Notes under the pieces: model-generated | Told to the model about the DNA's origin: nothing | The model's database searches: none | The model's input: the letters and a program-made list of their open reading frames with translations, nothing else | NCBI GenBank assembly: GCA_001724025.1 | Contig: MEDJ01000002.1 | Location: forward strand, 1 to 64,000 | From: Acidobacteria bacterium SCN 69-37 | GTDB taxonomy: Bacteria > Acidobacteriota > Vicinamibacteria > Vicinamibacterales > SCN-69-37 | Direction of reading: 5' to 3' | Length of the DNA: 64,000 bases | Made by a program: the position numbers and the translations under genes | Shown here: positions 1 through 6,998 of the stretch, piece by piece | How the letters are laid out: the number at the start of each line of letters is the position of its first letter | Numbering within the stretch: position 1 is the stretch's first letter

Positions 1-1
1 C

Positions 2-319
2 CACCGTCCGATGCGCGGGAAAGTTGCCCGCGCCGAGCACCCGGTACGCGACGTCCTCATGCAGCTTCCGCGCGATCTTCCGCGACGAGAACGTGCCGGT
101 CGCATACGCGTACACCAAGACCGTCACCATCATCTGGGGATCGAACGGCTGATTCCGGCGGCCATCGCCCTCGTAGGGCGCATAAAGCGCCGTCAGATCG
201 AGAGCGGCGACCGTGTCCGCGACGAAGAACGCCAGATGCCCTTCGGGCAGCCAGTCGCGCGGGGAGGGCGGGAATAACAGCGACTGATCAGGGGCGCACG
301 GCCGGAACGACGTCGGCAT
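2..319 (-). CDS. IS1182-like transposase, N-terminal part (cut by window edge)
   Basis: The minus strand reads from an ATG at 319 for 106 codons without a stop and runs off the left edge. The translation has the pattern of IS1182/IS5-group transposase N-termini: a DWLPEGHLAFFV block, RNQPFDPQMMVTVLVYAY, then FSSRKIARKLHEDVAYR (DUF772-type). A GTGAGG ribosome-binding sequence lies just upstream of the ATG. The DDE catalytic core lies outside the window, so it cannot be said whether the element is intact. Terminal inverted repeats were not recognised in 320-543. It sits beside a metal-efflux ATPase and a truncated SDR gene, which suggests a locus shaped by insertion. Family assignment is from remembered motifs. 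Confidence 0.75.
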   Translation of the reverse strand, partial: MPTSFRPCAPDQSLLFPPSPRDWLPEGHLAFFVADTVAALDLTALYAPYEGDGRRNQPFDPQMMVTVLVYAYATGTFSSRKIARKLHEDVAYRVLGAGNFPAHRTV

Positions 320-543
320 GCCTCACTCTACGTACACACCGCCGCCGGCGTTTCTGCCGCGCAGACTCCTAGGCATGGACCGACTCTCCTTTCGCGTGCG
401 GCTCTGCGCCGGGTGCTCAACACCCCCAGCGTAATCCGCGCCTCGCGAAGCGGAGGTCGGTCTTCTTGTTGTTCGGAATCGGGCGCGCATAGCTGTTCGA
501 CTCAGTGCGTCCATAGTGACTGAAGCGCCCGCGATCACGACGT
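320..543. other. Intergenic stretch between transposase and ATPase
   Basis: No convincing gene is visible in this 224-bp stretch. It probably contains the upstream end of the insertion sequence. A near-palindrome CCTCGCGAAGCGGAGG lies at about 440-455. The reading frame open on the minus strand here is arginine-rich without domain character and is treated as chance. Confidence 0.4.
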
Positions 544-2532
544 TCAGTCCGCGCGCCTTGGCCCCCTTCGGAAATAAGGCCAGCGCCGATCGAGCCGGGT
601 CGAACCTGCGCGTTCCGATGCTTCGGTCCTTGCCGCTGGTGTCATTCCACGACGACGTATGGGATCCCTGAGCAATCGCAAGCTGTTGAGCACCACCAGA
701 ACCGTCCCGCCTTCGTGGCCTATCACGGCAAGCGGCAGGGGCAGCTCGAAGACGAGCCCTCCGGTGACGAGCACCGCCATGGCTCCCATGGCGAACGCCA
801 GGTTCTGCCGGATGACCGTCGCAGTTCGACGTGCCAGCCGATGCGCCTCGGCAAGCCGCCCCATGTCCTCGGACAGCAGCGCGACGTCGGCGGCCTGAAG
901 GGCAACCTCCGACCCCGCTGCCCCCATGGCGATCCCGACGTCGGCACGGGCCAGCGCGGCCGCGTCGTTGACGCCGTCTCCGACAAACGCCACCTTGCCG
1001 TTGGCGGTGAGCTCGTCCACCATCCGCACCTTGTCCTCCGGCAGCATGTCGGCATGGATCTCCTCGGACTTCAGCCCGAGCTCCTCACCAATTCGCAAGG
1101 CGACGGGCCGGCGATCGCCGGTCATCATGACGATCCGGTCCACGCCGCCCTTCCGTAGCGCGGCCAGCGCGGGCGCGGAGGTCGCGCGCGCCAGGTCGGC
1201 GATACTGACGGCGCCCAGCACCCTCGAATCCCGTCCGGCATAGATGACGGTCCGCGTGTCCGCCGCGAGCGCTTTGAGCTCCGGGTGATCCACGGCTGCG
1301 CCCATCTGCGCCGCGAGACGAGGATTGCCCGCCCAGAGCTGACCTCGTCCGTCGTTGCCGACAATCCCGGCGCTCGGTCGGGTGATCACGTCTCTCACCG
1401 TGACCGGTTCGAGGCCGCGACTCGCCGCCTCCTGACGGACGGCGGCGGCACTGGGGTGCTCGGATTGGGCTTCGAGCCCCGCGACAAGCGACAGGAACCG
1501 TCCCTCGTCGCCGTCCAGGGCCACGACTGCGCTCACCGATGCCTTGCCAGTTGTCAGGGTTCCCGTCTTGTCGAAGGCGAACGTATCGACTGCCGCGAGG
1601 GTTTCGAGTGCCGCACCGCCCTTGAACAGTACCCCTCCACGCGCGGCGGCGGACAGCGACGACAGGATGGCGGCCGGCACCGAGATGACGATGGCACAGG
1701 GGCTCGCTGTCACCAATAGGGTCGCGGAGCGGTAGAGTGCGTCCTCCCAGCCATGCCCCAGCCAATAGAAAATCGCAAAGGCCAGAACGGCGCCGATCAT
1801 CACCGCGACGGTGTAGCGCTGCCCGAACCAGGAACTGAACCGTTCGGACGGTGCCTTGGCGGCCTGCGCTTGCGTCACCAGCGCGATCATGCGGGCGACC
1901 GTGCTTTCCGTGATCGTCCTGGTCACGGCCACTTCGAGCACAGCGTCGATATTGACCGTCGCCTCGAACACCGGAGCGCCGGGGGCCTTGGCGACCGGCA
2001 TCGACTCACCGGTGATACTCGCCTCGTCCAGGGCACCTCGGCCGGCGACGATCACCCCGTCTGCGGGAACGCGCGCGCCGGGTCGAAGCACGACGATGTC
2101 GGCCACCCTGAGCTCGGCGGCAGGGATCTCCATGACCATACCGTCCGCTCCCTTGCGAAGGGCAGTCTCCGGGCGGAGGGCCATCATGGCCTCGATGGCG
2201 CGGCGGGCGCGTCCAAGCGCCCGCGCTTCCAGCGTGGTCGAGACACTGAAAAGCGTCAGCAGGACCGCACCCTCGAAGGGTGCCCCGACGGCCGCAGCCG
2301 CAACAGCGGCGACGACCATCAGCAGGTCGATGTCGAGAATGTGCTCTTTCCACAGAGCGCCGCCTGCCCTCAATGCGGCCGGCAGACCGCCCGTCAGATA
2401 GACGAGCGCGATGCCCGTGACCGACGACAGATCGGCAGCGGTGCCCTGAAGCGGCCAGAGGCCAATGATGGCCAGAAACATCCCGAGGACGGTCAGCCCC
2501 GTCAGGGCCATCGAACTGCTGGCACTGGTCAT
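544..2532 (-). CDS. P1B-4-type heavy-metal translocating P-type ATPase
   Basis: An integral inner-membrane pump that uses ATP to export a transition metal; P1B-4 members (PfeT/CtpD/CoaT group) move Fe(II), Co(II) or related ions. The 662-residue protein has the actuator TGES motif, a transmembrane metal site SPC at about residues 277-279 instead of the CPC of copper/zinc pumps, the phosphorylation motif DKTGT at D321, the SEHP motif, the hinge GDGVND, and HEGGT at about 606-610 in the last membrane helices. SPC plus HEGGT is the signature of subgroup P1B-4. There is no N-terminal metal-binding domain, as is usual for this subgroup. It is transcribed away from a Dps gene 0.5 kb further on, which would fit iron handling, but the substrate cannot be fixed from sequence. 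Confidence 0.9.
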   Translation of the reverse strand: MTSASSSMALTGLTVLGMFLAIIGLWPLQGTAADLSSVTGIALVYLTGGLPAALRAGGALWKEHILDIDLLMVVAAVAAAAVGAPFEGAVLLTLFSVSTTLEARALGRARRAIEAMMALRPETALRKGADGMVMEIPAAELRVADIVVLRPGARVPADGVIVAGRGALDEASITGESMPVAKAPGAPVFEATVNIDAVLEVAVTRTITESTVARMIALVTQAQAAKAPSERFSSWFGQRYTVAVMIGAVLAFAIFYWLGHGWEDALYRSATLLVTASPCAIVISVPAAILSSLSAAARGGVLFKGGAALETLAAVDTFAFDKTGTLTTGKASVSAVVALDGDEGRFLSLVAGLEAQSEHPSAAAVRQEAASRGLEPVTVRDVITRPSAGIVGNDGRGQLWAGNPRLAAQMGAAVDHPELKALAADTRTVIYAGRDSRVLGAVSIADLARATSAPALAALRKGGVDRIVMMTGDRRPVALRIGEELGLKSEEIHADMLPEDKVRMVDELTANGKVAFVGDGVNDAAALARADVGIAMGAAGSEVALQAADVALLSEDMGRLAEAHRLARRTATVIRQNLAFAMGAMAVLVTGGLVFELPLPLAVIGHEGGTVLVVLNSLRLLRDPIRRRGMTPAARTEASERAGSTRLDRRWPYFRRGPRRAD

Positions 2533-2574
2533 CTTGACAGTCTCTGACTCCAGGTTCGGGCACTGCTGCTCGCC

Positions 2575-2685
2575 TCACGAATCGTGAGCAGGTCGACCCG
2601 CCGGCTCAACTCGCACAGACGGTCGGGATCGTCGCATCATGGCGATCTCTGCCTCCTGTGCGGCGATTATAAGTGTCTTGTGCAT
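2575..2685 (-). CDS. Possible 36-residue leader ORF ahead of the metal ATPase
   Basis: A short ORF starts at ATG 2685, preceded by GGAGGCGG at good spacing, and stops at 2575-2577, about 40 bp upstream of the ATPase start at 2532. It encodes 36 residues beginning MHKTLIIAAQEAEIAMM. A second GGAGG sits inside the ORF ahead of the two internal methionines. It could be a translated leader peptide, a remnant of a metal regulator, or chance. No cysteine or histidine cluster suggests direct metal sensing. Support is only the ribosome-binding site and the position. Confidence 0.3.
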   Translation of the reverse strand: MHKTLIIAAQEAEIAMMRRSRPSVRVEPAGRPAHDS

Positions 2686-2740
2686 GATGGAACCGCCTCC
2701 TGATTCTGTTCAGATGGCGCGGGCCGGATAGCCCTCGGCC

Positions 2741-2944
2741 GTGAATGCCGTGCGGCCCGGGTTGATCGACACCGAGATCCATGCGAGCGGCGGAGAGCCG
2801 GGCCGCGTCGATCGCGTCAAGGCGTCGGTGCCGATGAGGCGCGGCGGGTCGCCGGACGAGGTGGCGCATGCGATCCTCTGGCTGCTGTCCGACGAGGCGT
2901 CGTTCACGACCGGTGCGTTCATCGACGTCGCAGGCGGCAAGTAG
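2741..2944 (+). pseudogene. C-terminal remnant of a short-chain dehydrogenase
   Basis: The 67-codon frame reads NAVRPGLIDTEIH and later GSPDEVAHAILWLLSDEASFTTGAFIDVAGGK. This is the standard last third of a classical SDR oxidoreductase: the 'N-A-V-x-P-G' strand and the C-terminal D-V-x-G-G-K. The Rossmann glycine motif and the YxxxK active site are absent, and an in-frame TAG lies at 2729-2731. About 180 residues are therefore missing upstream, where the ATPase promoter region now lies. It looks like a gene truncated when the upstream segment was inserted or rearranged. It is unlikely to encode a working enzyme. Confidence 0.75.
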
Positions 2945-3055
2945 AGGGGACACGGTCCACGATGTCGAGGGGGGGACGATCACAACGCCGTGCACGCGGC
3001 GTATGCTGAAGCGATGCGGGCGCGACGATCGGGTCTGTCCGCGCGGAGTGTGATC

Positions 3056-3505
3056 ATGGCGAAAAAATCGAATGAAACCGTCGTCGAGGAACTGTCCGTG
3101 CTGCTCGCCAGCACGTACACGCTGTACCTGAAGACGCAGAACTACCACTGGAACGTCACGGGCCCGATGTTCACGACGCTCCATACGCTGTTCGAGACGC
3201 AGTACACCGAGTTGGCCCTCGCCAACGACGAGATCGCCGAGCGCATCAGGGCCCTGGGCGCGTTTGCGCCCGGTAGCCTGGCCGAGTTCTCGAAGCTGTC
3301 CGTGGTGAAGGAAGCCAGGGGCCGGTCGTCGGCGAAGGAGATGATCCAGACGCTCGTCGCCGATCAGAAGGCCGTGGTGAAGGCCGCTCACCAGGTCATC
3401 GACGCGGCCGACAAGGTGGGCGATCAGGCCACCGCCGACCTGGGGACCCGGCGCGTCGACATCCACGAGAAGAACGCGTGGATGCTGCACAGCCATCTGG
3501 AGTAG
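3056..3505 (+). CDS. dps: Dps family DNA-binding ferritin-like protein
   Basis: Encodes a 149-residue Dps/mini-ferritin that oxidises Fe(II) with peroxide, stores the iron in a dodecameric shell and protects DNA. The ferroxidase signature is clear: NYHWNVTGPMF and, one turn later, ETQYTELALANDEIAERI, supplying the conserved His, Asp and Glu ligands. Length matches the family (150-170). The open frame extends upstream to 2990, but ATG 3056 has a GGAG eight bases ahead and begins with a lysine-rich MAKKSNE tail typical of DNA-binding Dps N-termini, so that start was chosen. A TATGCT -10-like hexamer lies at 3002-3007. It is a neighbour of the P1B-4 ATPase, so both could belong to iron or oxidative-stress defence. 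Confidence 0.93.
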   Translation: MAKKSNETVVEELSVLLASTYTLYLKTQNYHWNVTGPMFTTLHTLFETQYTELALANDEIAERIRALGAFAPGSLAEFSKLSVVKEARGRSSAKEMIQTLVADQKAVVKAAHQVIDAADKVGDQATADLGTRRVDIHEKNAWMLHSHLE

Positions 3506-3573
3506 GTGTGTCTTCCCGAGGCTGATCACCTTCGCGCAGGCTGCGGTCGTCCGCTGCAGCCACGGCGAAGGCG

Positions 3574-3588
3574 GAAGCCTCGGGGCTC
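3574..3588. repeat. Degenerate copy of the dispersed hairpin repeat
   Basis: The 15-mer GAAGCCTCGGGGCTC matches one arm of the palindromic repeat found intact at 20214, 23897, 45616, 45731 and 60182. Here the other arm is eroded. It lies in the 106-bp gap between dps and the convergent winged-helix/FHA gene. Confidence 0.45.
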
Positions 3589-3611
3589 GCACGCTGAGGC
3601 CATCAGCGGCC

Positions 3612-4274
3612 TCAGCGCGGCGATCGCCGGACGCGCTTGGTCGGCGCGTCCGCATGGCGCCAGACCCGGAAGATCACCGTCGCCTCACCAAGTCCGATCG
3701 CGTCGCCATCGTCGAGCGCCGTCGGCCCGGCGATCGTCCGCCGATTCACGTCCGTCCCGTTCGTGCTGTCGAGATCCTCGATCACCGGCGCGTCGTCCAG
3801 ACCGGCGTCCGGCAATTGCAGGCGGGCGTGGCGACGCGACACGCCCGGCGCGTCGATCCAGACATCACAGGCTGGATCGCGGCCGATGACGCAGGTCGAT
3901 CGAACGAGCACGATCGTCCGTTCACCCCACACCAGCCAGTGACGCGGCCCGCCGCCCGGGCCCGCGCGCGGATCCAGATCGCGCGCATGGCCGTCGAAGG
4001 CATAGCCCACGCCGTGTGCCGTGCGCACGACGGTCGCGTCGCTCCCGAGCGCCGCACGGATCTCTGCGACGAGATTCCCGAGCGCCGCCGCCACGACGTG
4101 CGTGTCGGGCCACAGCTGCTGCCGCAGGGCCGTACGATCGACGACGGCGGGACGCGCCTCGACGAGCAGCACCAGCAGGTGGAATGCCTTCGGCGAGAGA
4201 TGAATCACCTCGCTGCCGCGCAGCAACTGGCGCGCGGCCCCGTCGAGGATGTGCGTGCCGAACGCGACCTTCAC
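3612..4274 (-). CDS. EmbR-like regulator: winged helix plus FHA domain
   Basis: A 220-residue cytoplasmic protein with two domains. Residues 1-95 form an OmpR/PhoB-type winged-helix DNA-binding domain (LSPKAFHLLVLLVE, RTALRQQLWPD, ending HGVGYAF). Residues about 115-205 form an FHA phosphothreonine-binding domain with the canonical GR, SRRH and STNGT triad (IGRDPACDV, VSRRHARL, LDSTNGTDVN). Mycobacterial EmbR has the same ends but a BTAD domain between them; here that middle domain is missing. It is divergently transcribed, 89 bp from the FhaA-like gene that opens the kinase/phosphatase cluster. It is therefore a good candidate for a transcription factor switched by phosphorylation from the neighbouring kinase. 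That link is inference. Confidence 0.85.
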   Translation of the reverse strand: MKVAFGTHILDGAARQLLRGSEVIHLSPKAFHLLVLLVEARPAVVDRTALRQQLWPDTHVVAAALGNLVAEIRAALGSDATVVRTAHGVGYAFDGHARDLDPRAGPGGGPRHWLVWGERTIVLVRSTCVIGRDPACDVWIDAPGVSRRHARLQLPDAGLDDAPVIEDLDSTNGTDVNRRTIAGPTALDDGDAIGLGEATVIFRVWRHADAPTKRVRRSPR

Positions 4275-4363
4275 CGCATCCCCGCGGTCGTGATGAAAAC
4301 CTTGAGAAATCGTTGCGCCTGCCTCGTCACCGTCTGAGAGATAGTAAGCGACCGGAGACCGTG

Positions 4364-5248
4364 ATGGCAGCCAGCTCCCATGACCGCGATTCCGCCGGCC
4401 CTCGTCGCCCGGCCGCCGATCTGATCACGGCGGTCATCGACAACATGCGCGAGAATCGCGAGGAACTGCGCTATTCCGTCGTCGTCCCGAGCCGCTACTC
4501 GGTCGTGTTGTCGCCCGCCGAGTTCGCGCGGCTCGAAGGGCTGGTGCCGCGGCTGCAGGCCGAGACCATCCGGGCGCTGACCGAGGAACTGGCGCGTATG
4601 AATCAGCTGTCGTGGATCGAGCGCCGTGTGGGCGCCTGGCGAGGCCGCACGCGCACGCCACTCGAGAACGCCGACACGGCGTGGCACGTCGAGTTCGTTC
4701 CCGACGTCAACGGCGATCTGGCGCACGAGGGCGACATCCTCGTGCACTCGGAACTCCGCCTGCCTGGCGAGCCGGCCCTCGGCGGGGGCGAGCGGACGCG
4801 GCGCATCAGCACCGTGCATGCGAGCGGAGCCACGCGGTCGATGCGGGTCAACGGCGAGTCCGCCGCGGTCGATCGTGGGGCCAGCACCGTCGCGATCCAT
4901 GCGCGACTGACGTACACCGACAGGACCGGCCCACACCAGTACGACATCGTCCGCGACTCGGCCACGATCGGCCGCGGCGGCACCGTTTATCCGGTCGACG
5001 TCCGGATCCACGCCTCCGAGGACGTCTCGCGCGAGCACGCCCGCATCCGTCGCGATCCGGTCACGGGTTGCTTCTTCCTGATCGATCTCAGCACGCTCGG
5101 GACCACGCTCAACGGCCGGCACGCGCCGCGCGGCTACGACGAAACCGATGGATCGAAGCGCGAGAACGGTGTCGAGTCCGAGTTGCCGCTGCGTGCGCGC
5201 ATCGGCCTGGCGGACGTCGTGTTCCTGGACTTCGAACGGATCGACTGA
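4364..5248 (+). CDS. FhaA-like protein (DUF3662-type N-terminus plus FHA)
   Basis: A 294-residue soluble protein. The N-terminal part (VPSRYSVVLSPAEFARLEGL, about residues 40-65) resembles the DUF3662 domain of mycobacterial FhaA. A C-terminal FHA domain (about 200-290) carries IGRGG, VSREHARI and STLGTTLNG. FhaA binds phosphorylated partners, including MviN, in mycobacterial wall synthesis; a similar adaptor role here is inference. ATG 4364 was chosen because CGGAGACC precedes it and upstream codons lack domain character. It is the first gene of a tight operon: the next start codon begins two bases after this stop. Confidence 0.85.
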   Translation: MAASSHDRDSAGPRRPAADLITAVIDNMRENREELRYSVVVPSRYSVVLSPAEFARLEGLVPRLQAETIRALTEELARMNQLSWIERRVGAWRGRTRTPLENADTAWHVEFVPDVNGDLAHEGDILVHSELRLPGEPALGGGERTRRISTVHASGATRSMRVNGESAAVDRGASTVAIHARLTYTDRTGPHQYDIVRDSATIGRGGTVYPVDVRIHASEDVSREHARIRRDPVTGCFFLIDLSTLGTTLNGRHAPRGYDETDGSKRENGVESELPLRARIGLADVVFLDFERID

Positions 5249-5249
5249 C

Positions 5250-5345
5250 GTGGCGGATCTGCTCTGGGCCCGCGTCGTCGTACAGATGGCCCTGGCGGCC
5301 GTGATCGCAGGGCTCGTGTGGGCCGCGTGGAGGGAGCGCGCCTGA
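5250..5345 (+). CDS. 31-residue single-span membrane peptide
   Basis: Starts at GTG 5250 one base after the FHA stop and ends one base before the PP2C start at 5347, so the frame is squeezed exactly between two operon genes. It reads VADLLWARVVVQMALA then AVIAGLVWAAWRERA: one hydrophobic helix of about 20 residues with a basic cytoplasmic end. In mycobacteria this position is held by FhaB, whose N-terminus is a similar single span followed by an FHA domain. This ORF looks like that anchor without the FHA part. It may be a real micro-protein of the complex or a remnant. No separate ribosome-binding site is obvious; translational coupling is likely. Confidence 0.6.
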   Translation: MADLLWARVVVQMALAAVIAGLVWAAWRERA

Positions 5346-5346
5346 C

Positions 5347-6996
5347 ATGGTGGCCGAACTCACCCGTCGCCTGGCATCGGGCGTCGCCACGGGCGATGTG
5401 GCGATCCGCGCGGCCGGGTTGACCGACGTGGGGCGCCAGCGTGACGTGAACGAAGATCGTCTGCACGTCGACATCGCGCGCGGCATCTTCATCGTCGTCG
5501 ATGGTGTGGGGGGCCAGGCAGCCGGCGGGCGTGCGGCCGACATCGCGCTGCGGATGCTGCGCGAGCGACTGGAACGGCAGACGGGAGCGGTGGTCGATCG
5601 CGTGCGCGAGGCGATCACGATTGCCAACAACGAGATCTTCCACCAGGCCCAGCAGCGGCCCGAGTGGCACGGCATGGCGTGCGTGCTGACGGTAGCCGTG
5701 ATCAACGAACGGCGACTCGTCATCGGGCACGTCGGCGATACGCGACTCTACGTGTTCCACGGGGGCCAGGCACGCAAGTTGACGCCGGATCACTCGCCCG
5801 TGGGCGAGCGCGAGGACGCGCGCGAACTGTCGGAGATCGAGGCGATGCGGCACCCGCGCCGCAACGAAGTGTTCCGCGACGTGGGCTCGACGGTCCATCA
5901 CCTGGCCGATCGCGAGTTCATTCATGTCGATGACGTGGCCTTTCCCGACGATGCGGCGCTGTTGATCTGCAGTGACGGGCTCACGGACCTCGTGCCGCTG
6001 GCAACGATCAGGCAGGCCGTGGAGACCTGCAGCGGCCGGCCCGAGGCGGTCGTGCGCACGCTCGTGCAGGCGGCGAACGATGCGGGCGGCAAGGACAACG
6101 TCACGGTCGTGTACGCGGAGGGCGTGCGGTTCGCGACGAGAGCCGCTGTCGATCCGGCTCGCGGTCCTGTGCCGGCGGTGCGGGATCGGCGATCGTCCAG
6201 CGGCGTCTGGAAGGGCTTTTTTGCGGGACTCCTGATCGCGGCGGGACTTGGCGGCTGGTGGGCCTGGCACGAGGGATTGATCGGACGCGACCTGGTGGTC
6301 GGCACGATCGCCCCGGCCCCGCAGGCCGGCGCCATCGTCGTGCGCGCGGGCGAGTCGATTGCCGAGGCGATTGCGCGCGCGGAGCCGGGCTTCTCGATCG
6401 TCGTGGAACCCGGCGAGTATCGCGAGCGTCTGACGCTCAGGGATCATGTGCGGGTCATCAGTCGCGTGCCGCGTGGTGTCACACTGCGGCGTCCATCCGA
6501 ATCCATTGCTGACGACGCCGTGGTGACGGCCGTGGGCGTGATGGGCGCCGAGCTGTCGGGCTTCCGCATCGTGGGCGACGATGCGGCGCCGCTCGACGTG
6601 GGCGTGCTTACGCGTGACGGCAGCACGCGGCTCGTCGATCTCGAGATCTCGGGAGCGCGCACCGCGGCCGTGGCGTTCGGGCCGGGAGACGACGTGCTGG
6701 TGGCGAGTGACATCCGCGACAACCCGGGCGCGGCGATCGTGGCGGCGCCCGGCGCATCGCCGCGCATCGCGCACAACCGGTTCGCCCGCAACGGCACGCT
6801 GGCGACCGCACCGTTCGCGTTCGAGCCCGGCGCCGTCCCGCAGATCAGCGGCAACGTGTTCCAGGGCATCCAGGCCCGCACATTGGCCGGACTCGGAGAC
6901 GAGACGATGCAGGCGCTGCCCGCCGACAACGTGTTCATCGAGCCGCGGCCGGCCGCGTCCAGCGCGCGGCCTTCACCCGCGCCCCGGAGCCGTTGA
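5347..6996 (+). CDS. PP2C-family Ser/Thr phosphatase with external beta-helix domain
   Basis: A 549-residue membrane phosphatase expected to reverse the kinase encoded next door. Residues 1-270 are a PPM/PP2C catalytic domain with the metal-binding motifs QRDVNEDR, VVDGVGGQ, GHVGDTRLY, CSDGLTD and GKDNVTVV. One membrane span follows at about 288-306 (FFAGLLIAAGLGGWWAWH). Residues about 325-535 are a non-cytoplasmic right-handed beta-helix-like region with repeated 'V-x-x-G-x-Y' and 'D-N-x-x-x-x-I' turns (pectate-lyase/NosD style). Mycobacterial PstP has only a short external tail, so this sensor-like domain is distinctive. The stop overlaps the upstream codons of the kinase gene, showing tight operon organisation. 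Confidence 0.9.
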   Translation: MVAELTRRLASGVATGDVAIRAAGLTDVGRQRDVNEDRLHVDIARGIFIVVDGVGGQAAGGRAADIALRMLRERLERQTGAVVDRVREAITIANNEIFHQAQQRPEWHGMACVLTVAVINERRLVIGHVGDTRLYVFHGGQARKLTPDHSPVGEREDARELSEIEAMRHPRRNEVFRDVGSTVHHLADREFIHVDDVAFPDDAALLICSDGLTDLVPLATIRQAVETCSGRPEAVVRTLVQAANDAGGKDNVTVVYAEGVRFATRAAVDPARGPVPAVRDRRSSSGVWKGFFAGLLIAAGLGGWWAWHEGLIGRDLVVGTIAPAPQAGAIVVRAGESIAEAIARAEPGFSIVVEPGEYRERLTLRDHVRVISRVPRGVTLRRPSESIADDAVVTAVGVMGAELSGFRIVGDDAAPLDVGVLTRDGSTRLVDLEISGARTAAVAFGPGDDVLVASDIRDNPGAAIVAAPGASPRIAHNRFARNGTLATAPFAFEPGAVPQISGNVFQGIQARTLAGLGDETMQALPADNVFIEPRPAASSARPSPAPRSR

Positions 6997-6998
6997 CG

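Noticed and set aside
11-277. Plus-strand 88-codon ORF at the left edge
   Set aside because: It is the antisense of the transposase frame, which has clear family motifs; the plus-strand product is arginine/histidine-rich without domains.
2606-3655. 349-codon minus-strand ORF across the SDR remnant and dps
   Set aside because: It is antisense to Dps, whose ferroxidase motifs are unmistakable. Long antisense ORFs are common in this GC-rich sequence.
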